A DNA stretch of 43,205 nucleotides from GWF2-38-10 sp964527595. GTDB taxonomy: Bacteria > Babelota > Babeliae > Babelales > RVW-14. The notes under the pieces were generated by a model, which did no database searches, was not told the DNA's origin, and was given only the letters and a program-made list of their open reading frames with translations. The translations under genes and the position numbers were made by a program. The number at the start of each line of letters is the position of its first letter. Positions within the stretch are counted from its first letter, which is position 1. The stretch covers positions 1-43,205 of the forward strand of contig CAZGPI010000010.1 of assembly GCA_964527595.1 (NCBI GenBank), written 5' to 3'. Below are positions 7,519 to 15,663 of the stretch, in pieces.

Positions 7519-10500
7519 TTATAAAGTGGCGTTTATTTTTAACTTGTTTCCCTCAGCAAGATCGCGCGCAATATCCTCACTCACAACGTACGCCTGCAAC
7601 CTGTCTATCCTGTTGTTTATCGCGTCGGTCTTTGCCTCCATGACTTGTAAGAATTCATTCATGTTCCCCTGTAAACCCAAGCCTTGTATTGGTGGGTTAA
7701 TAGGTGGAACCATACCACCCTCTGCGAAACCTTTGATACCAAGTTTCCTGAATGTGGGAGAACCGCCTAATAAACTTTGTTGGCGTTGGTTCAATACAAC
7801 CTCACCGCGTTTAACGTATGCAAGTACATTGTCACCGTTTGACCGTGTTGGTATGTTTTGCTTTTGATTTACCCGTTGCCCTGTGACAACGCCGCCCTCG
7901 GCAAGTGGCTGGGCTGCAATGGTTGCAATCTGAGCGCCAGATGCAATGCCAACGGCGGCGGCGTTTATAAAATTAATCGGAGGGGCTGAACTTGCTAAAG
8001 CTCTTTGAATAGCTAAAGCACCTTGAATGATTGCTTGAATAATGGCAATGCGTTTTTCTTCTTTTGCGGCTTTGATTCTTATTGCTTCGGCTTCGGCTTG
8101 TTGTTGTTTTAATAATTCCTTTTGGGAGGCAATATCCCTTTCAATCCTTTTCTTTCTTATTCCCGATGCCTTTTCCGCTTTTGCCTCAAGTTCTTCAATA
8201 TTATTTTCAGTTGTTTCAATTTGATTATTAATAGCATCGACTGCCTTTTGGTTTGCAATACTTTGTATAGTTCCAATAAAATTTATTAATTCATTGACAC
8301 CATTTGCAATAGAATCTGTTAATTTTTCTCTATCCTCTTTTTCTTTATCCTCTTTATCTTTTTTATATTTATCCTGAATATCTTTAATCTCCTGTTCTGT
8401 CTTGTCGGTCAAAAGTTTTCTTAACCTTGCTTTTTCAGTTTCAGAAGCAAAAATTAAATCTAATTCTTTATTTAAATTATCAAGGTCATCTTGTGCTTTT
8501 TGCTTTGCAGCTGCAATTTCTCTTTCTTCATCATTTTTAATTCCCTCAATTTGTAACTTATTAATTTTATCGTAAAATGTTTTTTCAGCCGAAACCCTTT
8601 TATCATTAATATCTTTTTCCTGCTTTTCAATACCCTCTTTGCTTTTTATATAATTTGCCTCAGCCGCACGGCGTTCAACCAGTAAGTTTTCCATTTGCTT
8701 TGACCCTGCTTCTTCAAGTGCAATCAACGCATCAATCCTTTGTATTTCGCTGTTGTAATCATTGTCTAAGACGGTGCGCCGTCTGTTAATGTTTTCTATT
8801 TCATCTTCCGTGGTATCTTGTTTTGAGCGTGCAAGATTGACGATGGATTGAGCGACTTTAAAGTTTTGGTTTATTTCCTCAATGGCATCTTGCTTTTTCT
8901 TTTCCGCATTTAGCCCAAGTATTTCATTTTGTGTTTCAACCGCCGTTTTTATCTGCGCGTTGACCTCATTTAATTTAATGGCTATTTTCTTTTGAGCATC
9001 TGAGCCAACCACGGCGTTTGAAAACGCGCTTTGTAATTTGCTTCTTTCGTCCTCAAGGGCTGCAAGGGAACCTTCGGTAAATGATTTAGCTACATCCTTG
9101 CCTCCTTTGTTTGCGGCTTCACTTAACTCTTTGTTTTGGGCTTTTAATCTTTTCTTTTGTTCTTCGGCGTTTTGCTTTTCAAGTGCAATCCGATCCTTTT
9201 CAGCTTTCTCAATAGCTAACTTATCCTCCTTATCTATCTTTTGTTTTTCGGCTCTAAATACATCTCGATTTGCTTTTAATGCACCGCTGATGCTTCCTGT
9301 TGTAAAAAAGGTTGTTAAACCTGCCCCCATGGCTTTTAAGGTTGCAGGAAACTCATTTGCAAAATCAAGTAAACCGCCTAATAAGTTATTAAAAAATATC
9401 TTTGCTTTGGAGGATATAATTGTAAATTCCCCGCCAAACTTTGTGAATGATTCATTTAATTCCGATTGACTTGCTTCTAAATCTAAGTTTGTTTGATAAA
9501 GAATTTCCTGTTGTGTTTGATATTGGTTTGTTGACTTTGTTACATCGTCGGTATTTTTTAAAATCTTTTCCAACGAAAGAATATACGCCAACCCAGCATC
9601 TTCACCAGCCGAACCGAAAACGTCTGCAATAACCGTTTGTAATTTGTCGCCCGCAACCTCGGTATCACCCATTTTACCGCTAACCAATGATAAGGCTTCG
9701 GCGGTTGTAATTGAGCCGTTGTTTAAATTCTCAAATAATTCACCTGTAAATTCTTCGCCAAATGCACCCACTAAAGCATCTTTTGAAGTCTTTGTTTGCT
9801 CCCTAATTCTTAATCCAAATTCCTTTACAACATCCAAGCCTTTATCTGAATAAATACCCTGATTTGCCGCCTCGATTGAAATGGCTAAATAATCTTTAAT
9901 ACTTAATCCAGCCGCCGCAAATTGCGCTGGATATTCTTTTAGGTTATCTAAGAACTCCCCATTACTATCCGCTCCCTTTCTAAATCCTGCCTCAATCGCG
10001 TCTAATGCCTCATTAAAACCAATGCCTAATGATTTACTTGCCGCGTTGGCTGCAACGGTTATGTCGTTTACATCTTTTTTATATGTTGTTGATATTGCTT
10101 TTGACTTGCTTACAAAGTCGGTTAAAACGTTTCCCGTCGCACCCGTAAACGCTGCCACCTGATTAGAAAGTTCTTTTGTTTCGGCAACCGATTCATTTAT
10201 ACTTTGAAATATTTCAGATATGCCACTAAATAGGGTTAATGCTATTCCAATGGCGCCAAGCGATTTATTAAATGCTCCTGTGGTTTGAGTTAATCCATTT
10301 ATTCCCTGAGATAAACCGCCTATTGTACCCGTCACTTGTCCCAATGTTCCCCCAAGTTTTGGAAAGAATTGCCCCAATGCCTCAGTATAACCGCCGACGT
10401 TTCTTTGGAATTGCCCAACCGTGGCATCAATGCCTTTTAGCTTTTTATCAAGGTTATTGATACTTACCAATAAATCTTTTGCCTCCTGACTTGATTCCTG

Positions 10501-10821
10501 CTCAGCCGCCGCCAAGTCCTTGTATCGGTTGCGCTGATCATTCAACTCCTTGCTTAACTTGCGATAAGCTCCATTGGCTTTGTCGGTTGCGGTTATTTCT
10601 TCGTTGCGGCTTTTGATTTGCTCCTTAACAACTTTGTTGACTTCCATTTGCGCTGCCTTCAAGTCAACCAACTTTGTTTCAAGTTTCTTGATTTCTTGAA
10701 CGTCCGTTGTTTTCTTTAGCTCCGCGTTAACGTCGGCAATGGCTCTTTTCAACTCCGTTGCCGTTTCAACCGTTTTTCCAAGCCCGTCTATTTGTATTTG
10801 AAAACCTATTACTTGTGCCAT
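7519..10821 (-). CDS. Tape measure protein
   Basis: The longest gene in the window (1100 aa). It has the standard tape measure layout: an N-terminal coiled coil (residues about 15-150), a central moderately hydrophobic glycine-rich region, a long charged coiled coil rich in Lys, Glu and Gln (about 510-900), then a hydrophobic stretch (IIQAIIQGALAIQRAL, AAVGIASGAQIATIAA) followed by an AEGGVV...RGEVVLNQRQ...FAEGG C-terminus widespread in Bacteroidota phage tape measures. It sets tail length; at about 0.15 nm per residue the tail would be roughly 165 nm, consistent with a siphovirus. It overlaps the upstream gene by one base. Unusually, it comes after the distal-tail-like genes in transcription order. 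Confidence 0.9.
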   Translation of the reverse strand: MAQVIGFQIQIDGLGKTVETATELKRAIADVNAELKKTTDVQEIKKLETKLVDLKAAQMEVNKVVKEQIKSRNEEITATDKANGAYRKLSKELNDQRNRYKDLAAAEQESSQEAKDLLVSINNLDKKLKGIDATVGQFQRNVGGYTEALGQFFPKLGGTLGQVTGTIGGLSQGINGLTQTTGAFNKSLGAIGIALTLFSGISEIFQSINESVAETKELSNQVAAFTGATGNVLTDFVSKSKAISTTYKKDVNDITVAANAASKSLGIGFNEALDAIEAGFRKGADSNGEFLDNLKEYPAQFAAAGLSIKDYLAISIEAANQGIYSDKGLDVVKEFGLRIREQTKTSKDALVGAFGEEFTGELFENLNNGSITTAEALSLVSGKMGDTEVAGDKLQTVIADVFGSAGEDAGLAYILSLEKILKNTDDVTKSTNQYQTQQEILYQTNLDLEASQSELNESFTKFGGEFTIISSKAKIFFNNLLGGLLDFANEFPATLKAMGAGLTTFFTTGSISGALKANRDVFRAEKQKIDKEDKLAIEKAEKDRIALEKQNAEEQKKRLKAQNKELSEAANKGGKDVAKSFTEGSLAALEDERSKLQSAFSNAVVGSDAQKKIAIKLNEVNAQIKTAVETQNEILGLNAEKKKQDAIEEINQNFKVAQSIVNLARSKQDTTEDEIENINRRRTVLDNDYNSEIQRIDALIALEEAGSKQMENLLVERRAAEANYIKSKEGIEKQEKDINDKRVSAEKTFYDKINKLQIEGIKNDEEREIAAAKQKAQDDLDNLNKELDLIFASETEKARLRKLLTDKTEQEIKDIQDKYKKDKEDKEKEDREKLTDSIANGVNELINFIGTIQSIANQKAVDAINNQIETTENNIEELEAKAEKASGIRKKRIERDIASQKELLKQQQAEAEAIRIKAAKEEKRIAIIQAIIQGALAIQRALASSAPPINFINAAAVGIASGAQIATIAAQPLAEGGVVTGQRVNQKQNIPTRSNGDNVLAYVKRGEVVLNQRQQSLLGGSPTFRKLGIKGFAEGGMVPPINPPIQGLGLQGNMNEFLQVMEAKTDAINNRIDRLQAYVVSEDIARDLAEGNKLKINATL

Positions 10822-13256
10822 TATCCTTTTGTTACTCCGTTTACAATAACTTCATAATTTGCCCCATCGTAATGGGTATCAATGTTTATTCCAATGGTTG
10901 AACCACCAATAATATATTGAATCGTTGGTATCAACTTTTGCCCGTTCTGGAATACAAGTACATTTGCATTCGTGTTACTTACCTGCGTTATGCCTGAGTT
11001 AACCGGTAATACAAGTACGTTTGTCATCGAGTTAAGGAACGGCGTATAAGATAACTGAATGTTTACCGTTGCCCCATTTGCTCCAACCAAGCCGCTTCCC
11101 GATCCTGTCACCGTGCCACCCTGAGGCGGTGCGCCTGCCAAAGTAATCGTATTTGAAACCTTGTTAAGGTCATTTACATTTGGCTTTTCGTCGTATAAGA
11201 TAACCGTTCTTGCTGGACTATTGGATTTGGGATTGTATTCAAGTTCTTGAATGATGAAATTAGAACTTCCAATCATTCCCTTTCGTCTGAATGACAGTTG
11301 CGTTATGTCCTTGTTTTCCCATTTGACAAAGGTCGTATATTGCTTTCCAAGTTCAATGCGTTTATATGTTTGAAGATGGAAGGTTTTAAAAACGCCTTGC
11401 ATCACATTTGTATAATTTGTGACTTCGTCGGAAAAAGAAAGGTTAAAATCACCGCCGCTCGGGTCATTGTAATTTACCATGAAAGCCGCAGGAAAATCAA
11501 AAGCCGAAGCCGCTGAACTTGCTTCATCGTACAAACGAACATATCCGTCTAAGCCGCTTCGCCTGCCTGCGTAATAAAGCAAACGAGGTGCCAAGTTATA
11601 ATTGGGCTCAGCATCGGGAACGGTATTGTAATCGTCACCGAAAACAAGTGGCATCTGAGCCCCGTATGTTCCACCCGTGGTAATTGTAACGTCGTTTATA
11701 TGAATGGCTTTTGCAAAGAAATTTGTATATAAAAATTCAATGCCATTTGGGAATCTATCCTGGGGGAAATTATAACCCCCTGAATAAATGTTAACTCCGC
11801 GCCTTGCTTCCTCTTTGTTCGTCGTGTCATCGTCCGTGGCATACGCCAGTACCTGACTTGATTTGTAATTATCTAAAATTGTCAATTCGCTTCCATCAAT
11901 GTCACGGGTATTTAAGTCATACTTATTCGTATCCTTAAAAAAGCCGTCAAAAGTTGTAAGGGTAATCGCTCCGCTTGCGTTTGCCCTGTATCTTACCGTA
12001 TAATTGTCCTTTGGGTATGCATACACTTGTTTACTTAGTACGTCGGTCTCCCATGCAAGATTGAAAATGGTTGTAAGGTCCACAATTATATCTTTGACAT
12101 ACCATGAATTAGGAATGATGTATTCCAAATTTACCGTCTCTCCTTGCTCTAATCCTTCCTTTTGTGCCACCACGGACAAAGAACCATCAATAGTAAGACT
12201 AAAGGTTACGTTCTCATACCTCAGCCGCATTTTAACCAAGTCACCTGCCACCAAGTCTCCCAGAAATTCAAGGGCAATAGAATCATTTAAAGATGTTTCA
12301 TTGGTTAAATCATACGTTGAAACGTTGTTTCCGTTGACCTCAAAGAAAAGAATCAGTTCTGCGAATTGGTTTAAGTCACCAATGGAAGCCGTTAAGGTAA
12401 CATTTAACTCAGCTATCAACTCGTATAAAGCATTAATCGGGACCGTGTAAACGCCACCTGAGTAATTGCCTCCTGTGTCAAAGTTGGGTGACGTTGTTTC
12501 ATTTGTGAATGCAATGTCAACCGTCCCGTAATCACCTGAGGAATAAACAAAGGATGAAGGCGAAGGATTGGAAGCTCGAAGATTTACGAAGTCTGCAATG
12601 TAATCAGCATCAAGATTAAGTCCCATAGGAATAATCAAGCGGCTGAAAGGATCGGTTTTAAAAATACTGTTTAATTGGTATCCCTTATTTTGAAAAGCCT
12701 TTTCCAAGATTTGCCAAATGAAAATTGCGGGCGTCAACTCATTGTCAACAATGTACGTTTCGTTTTCCCACGCTTTCCATTTCATCAAGATGAAACAATG
12801 TTCCGAAGTCAATGGATTATAATTGGTTTTTACCGTCGCCGTGGATACGGTTATGTCTTGCCAACCCAATGACCTGACTAAGATATTACCCACGTCGGCG
12901 AACCAATCCGCATTGTTTCCAATCAATGCGACTTTGTAATTATTCGCCTTGAATCCGTGGTTCATGGCGTTTAATTCCCCTGAATCCAACCGTGCTTTTC
13001 CCGTGAGTATTGGAACGCCATTTGCCTCAAGCCGTGCAGGAAGTAACTTGTAAGCATTGGTGACAATGACATTTGGCGTCTCAATGTTTTCAAAGATTTC
13101 AATGTTTGTCTTTGTTCCGGGTAATGTTACATTCCTTTTAGAATGCGCGCCCGATATGTTTCCAAGTTCAATATTTTCAATAGAGTAATCAATGGTTACA
13201 TTGACATCCTTTTGGTTTAAATCGACTTCTTGATTATTTATAAATAGTTTTATCAT
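10821..13256 (-). CDS. Large distal tail/baseplate-associated protein
   Basis: An 811-aa protein overlapping the preceding tail gene by 4 nt and running to the tape measure start. The first ~230 residues (INNQEVDLNQKDVNVTIDYS, then SGAHSKRNVTLPGTKTN) resemble the N-terminal part of large baseplate-associated proteins in Bacteroidota siphoviruses. Residues about 240-370 (GGVYTVPINALYELIAELNV, then FEVNGNNVSTYDL) look like an inserted C1q/TNF-type jelly roll, which in phages usually serves oligomerisation or receptor contact. The C-terminus is beta-rich. A Tal-like or receptor-associated role is inferred. Confidence 0.6.
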   Translation of the reverse strand: MIKLFINNQEVDLNQKDVNVTIDYSIENIELGNISGAHSKRNVTLPGTKTNIEIFENIETPNVIVTNAYKLLPARLEANGVPILTGKARLDSGELNAMNHGFKANNYKVALIGNNADWFADVGNILVRSLGWQDITVSTATVKTNYNPLTSEHCFILMKWKAWENETYIVDNELTPAIFIWQILEKAFQNKGYQLNSIFKTDPFSRLIIPMGLNLDADYIADFVNLRASNPSPSSFVYSSGDYGTVDIAFTNETTSPNFDTGGNYSGGVYTVPINALYELIAELNVTLTASIGDLNQFAELILFFEVNGNNVSTYDLTNETSLNDSIALEFLGDLVAGDLVKMRLRYENVTFSLTIDGSLSVVAQKEGLEQGETVNLEYIIPNSWYVKDIIVDLTTIFNLAWETDVLSKQVYAYPKDNYTVRYRANASGAITLTTFDGFFKDTNKYDLNTRDIDGSELTILDNYKSSQVLAYATDDDTTNKEEARRGVNIYSGGYNFPQDRFPNGIEFLYTNFFAKAIHINDVTITTGGTYGAQMPLVFGDDYNTVPDAEPNYNLAPRLLYYAGRRSGLDGYVRLYDEASSAASAFDFPAAFMVNYNDPSGGDFNLSFSDEVTNYTNVMQGVFKTFHLQTYKRIELGKQYTTFVKWENKDITQLSFRRKGMIGSSNFIIQELEYNPKSNSPARTVILYDEKPNVNDLNKVSNTITLAGAPPQGGTVTGSGSGLVGANGATVNIQLSYTPFLNSMTNVLVLPVNSGITQVSNTNANVLVFQNGQKLIPTIQYIIGGSTIGINIDTHYDGANYEVIVNGVTKG

Positions 13257-14455
13257 AGCTGAGCGACTGGCGTATTTTGGTAAATGATTTCAAAGGAAAC
13301 ACCAATATCCGTCGCCCTGTTGTTATCCTTGTTTATCTCACCGTTGGCAATGGTAACGTTAACATATTTGCCATTCTCAATGATGTACACCTCAGGGGAG
13401 TTAAACATTGTGGCAATGTACAAAGCATCCTCATGACTTACCGCCACCGTGACCGTCTTACTTTTGTTTGACCTTTGATTAACCTTGATAACATTTTTAT
13501 CAAACGTGTTAGCCTTTGGACTTGCGGCAATGTTCCACCGTTGCGCAAGGTTAATCGTATCTGCGTTGCTCGTTTGCTTATCAATCATTAAGCCTGTAAA
13601 CTGGTAACTTTCCGCGCCACCATGTTTTCCGAACCAATGAAGCTCAATGTTATCGTTGCAATTTGGGTAAATGTAAATGCGTTGCCTTTCGCTTAGGCGC
13701 GTGTATGCCCCGTCATAAGAGCCAACGGACACGTCGTAATAATCGTATAAATCTGGATTGGTTGGAAAATTGCCAGCGTGAAATATGGCAGTGTTTCCAA
13801 ATATATTTGATACACCAACGGACAATGAATATAAATCATTGTTTGCCGTGGAGTTTAAATTGTCAACAATGGTGACGGCTGAAGAACCAGACTTTAAATA
13901 AAACTCAAATTGAGCTGCGTTTGTTCCACGTCCGAGGTAACTTAAAAATATGTTACCTGAGGAATTGCATTTAATAAAATCATTCCTTTGTGTTAAGAAT
14001 AAGAAAGGATTTGCTGAGGGTTGGTAAAAATCCCCCATGTCATATTCCCCATCGACAAACAAGGAAGGTAAAACGTATGCCGTGGTGCTGCTTTGCGAAG
14101 CCGTGGAGGTAACGACAAAACCCGATGAATTAACCGTTTGATTAAACGCCGTGCAATACAAAGATGAAATAACGTCGGTATTATTTGTAAGGCTGAACCC
14201 ATAAAGGTTTCCGAAGAAACTTGTTTTGGCGTTTGTCTTTGGTGCAAGCTGAGTAATCAAGAACGATTGGACATTTGTGTCAAACACTGCCGACGTTCCA
14301 CTTGTCCCCGTTTGCGCTGCCAAGAAAGAACCTTCCAATGTTTCATCAAGGTAAACATTGATTTGTTGCTGAATAACTCCCGACGGTTCAATGGAGCGAA
14401 ACGCCACGGGGTAAAGGCTGCTTGAAATTGTATCGGGGTTTATCGTGTAACTCAT
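13253..14455 (-). CDS. Tail structural protein, probably distal tail (Dit-like)
   Basis: A 400-aa beta-rich protein overlapping both neighbours by 4 nt. It shows alternating Ser/Thr-rich strands, a QRQRIYIYPNCNDNIELHWF segment and a C-terminal VSFEIIYQNTPVAQL strand. Position between a small neck-like protein and the large baseplate-associated protein suits a distal tail or adaptor role. I do not see a diagnostic domain, so the name is contextual. Confidence 0.55.
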   Translation of the reverse strand: MSYTINPDTISSSLYPVAFRSIEPSGVIQQQINVYLDETLEGSFLAAQTGTSGTSAVFDTNVQSFLITQLAPKTNAKTSFFGNLYGFSLTNNTDVISSLYCTAFNQTVNSSGFVVTSTASQSSTTAYVLPSLFVDGEYDMGDFYQPSANPFLFLTQRNDFIKCNSSGNIFLSYLGRGTNAAQFEFYLKSGSSAVTIVDNLNSTANNDLYSLSVGVSNIFGNTAIFHAGNFPTNPDLYDYYDVSVGSYDGAYTRLSERQRIYIYPNCNDNIELHWFGKHGGAESYQFTGLMIDKQTSNADTINLAQRWNIAASPKANTFDKNVIKVNQRSNKSKTVTVAVSHEDALYIATMFNSPEVYIIENGKYVNVTIANGEINKDNNRATDIGVSFEIIYQNTPVAQL

Positions 14456-14979
14456 CTGTTTAAAATTGATTTGTAAAATGTTTCAACCGTGGTTTCAATG
14501 CTATATGTAATCGCCCTGTTTATCAACTCAGCCATTTCAGCCTCTTTCTTTTCCAACGCCTGTTCAATAAAGCCCGTGCGCTTTCCTGTTTGTGAATGCT
14601 TTTGACTTTTAATCGTTGGCATTCCTTCTTTTTTATGTTTACTTGCAATGGCGAAGGCTATTGATTTAGCTTCTTTATCGGAAGCGCCAAACCTTTGTTT
14701 AGCATATTTCATTAAGCCTTTAATGTATTCGCTTTCCTTCCGTCCGCTTCCTGGGTAATACGGAATCTTTGTTGCAAGTACCCCTTTGTTATTTATTGCC
14801 ATGTAATCAGGAACAAAGCCCTCAATGATTAATTCATTTGTTTGGAATCGTATTACCGTTTCCATATTCTTTATGGCTGCCCCTGTCAAGTTATGCCCTT
14901 GCGATTTCCATTCATTCGCCACGGCGTCAATCGCCATTTGCGCAATGTTATCCGCCAACTTTTGCAATTCTTTCTCCAT
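14452..14979 (-). CDS. Neck/tail completion-like protein
   Basis: A 175-aa lysine-rich, helical protein with an N-terminal coiled region (MEKELQKLADNIAQMAIDAV) and a central GHNLTGAAIKNMETVIRFQT segment, resembling HK97 gp10-type neck proteins in which an early helix is followed by LTGxxxxS-like motifs. It is preceded by an intrinsic terminator 5 nt upstream, so its expression may be uncoupled from the preceding gene or depend on read-through. Confidence 0.45.
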   Translation of the reverse strand: MEKELQKLADNIAQMAIDAVANEWKSQGHNLTGAAIKNMETVIRFQTNELIIEGFVPDYMAINNKGVLATKIPYYPGSGRKESEYIKGLMKYAKQRFGASDKEAKSIAFAIASKHKKEGMPTIKSQKHSQTGKRTGFIEQALEKKEAEMAELINRAITYSIETTVETFYKSILNR

Positions 14980-14983
14980 AATG

Positions 14984-15008
14984 AAAAAGGTAACCCCGAA
15001 GGGCTACC
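14984..15008 (-). terminator. Intrinsic terminator with UUCG loop inside the structural operon
   Basis: On the minus strand an 8-bp stem (GGTAGCCC pairing with GGGTTACC, one G-U pair) closes a TTCG tetraloop and is followed by TTTTT. The pairing is perfect only on the minus strand; on the plus strand the wobble becomes an A-C mismatch. It lies between the stop of the gene at 15015 and the start at 14979. Confidence 0.75.
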
Positions 15009-15014
15009 GTGTTT

Positions 15015-15404
15015 TTATGCCACTGTCAAAGCCAATGCACTCGCGTTAAATTTCACCTCATCCCCCGTTGCAATGGTCTTACTTGCCGTCAACGCGCCTG
15101 CAAATAACATATTTCCACCCGTGATGGTATCAAACACTGCCACGTGCGTAGCCGTTGCGCCCGATGCTGCACTTGATGTAATCGTAATCGCTGCCGTGTT
15201 CGTCAATGTCCCTGCGCCACCTGTTCCCCGTGTCCATCCACCTGCTGCAACGGCTATGCGTGTGTACAAAGCACCTGTGGCAGAGCCTGCATCAGTTGGG
15301 TCTTGTGAATACAATTGGACAAAGGTAGACGTGGGAGCGGAAGCGAAGGTTGAGCCGTTTATCCACCCTGTGATTTGGTCTTCTAAATAATTTGAAAATG
15401 CCAT
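15015..15404 (-). CDS. Small tail fibre/virion surface-type protein
   Basis: A 129-aa protein with an N-terminal FSNYLEDQITGWINGSTF, a VQLYSQDPTDAGSATGALYT segment and Ala/Thr/Gly-rich beta strands. This matches the small 'phage tail fibre protein' type in many siphoviruses in which the motif LYTxxPTDxG...Y.R......W is typical. It is probably exposed on the virion. It sits directly upstream of a UUCG terminator that could cap its transcript and make it more abundant than the following genes. Confidence 0.65.
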   Translation of the reverse strand: MAFSNYLEDQITGWINGSTFASAPTSTFVQLYSQDPTDAGSATGALYTRIAVAAGGWTRGTGGAGTLTNTAAITITSSAASGATATHVAVFDTITGGNMLFAGALTASKTIATGDEVKFNASALALTVA

Positions 15405-15423
15405 GATATTTATTTTTTGTTTA

Positions 15424-15663
15424 TTAATTTAATTCTGGGTAAATCACTGTAAATTCAATTGGTTCGCCCAAAACAGGAAGCAAGGTTTCATCGTAAATAA
15501 TGTACCAAAATTGAGGGTCGTTTAATTCTGCAAATTGGTAATCTACCCAATTTTGAGTTACATCATTTGGATTCAAAGGAATGCCATAGTATTCATTGCA
15601 TTGCAACTTTGCCTCAATGGCTTGGTTCTCCGTTGTATATTTGTAGCCTTTAATAGATTGCAT
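15424..15663 (-). CDS. Small hypothetical protein in the tail module
   Basis: A 79-aa acidic protein rich in aromatic residues (NWVDYQFAELNDPQFWYIIYDE), overlapping the end of the large repeat-containing tail protein by 14 nt. It has no membrane segment, cysteine pair or known motif. Position among tail surface proteins suggests a small virion or chaperone protein; this is inference. Confidence 0.5.
   Translation of the reverse strand: MQSIKGYKYTTENQAIEAKLQCNEYYGIPLNPNDVTQNWVDYQFAELNDPQFWYIIYDETLLPVLGEPIEFTVIYPELN

Noticed and set aside
8042..9853. Several plus-strand frames opposite the tape measure gene
   Set aside because: They mirror the low-complexity coiled-coil coding sequence, have hydrophobic Ser/Phe-rich antisense composition and no promoters or coupling.
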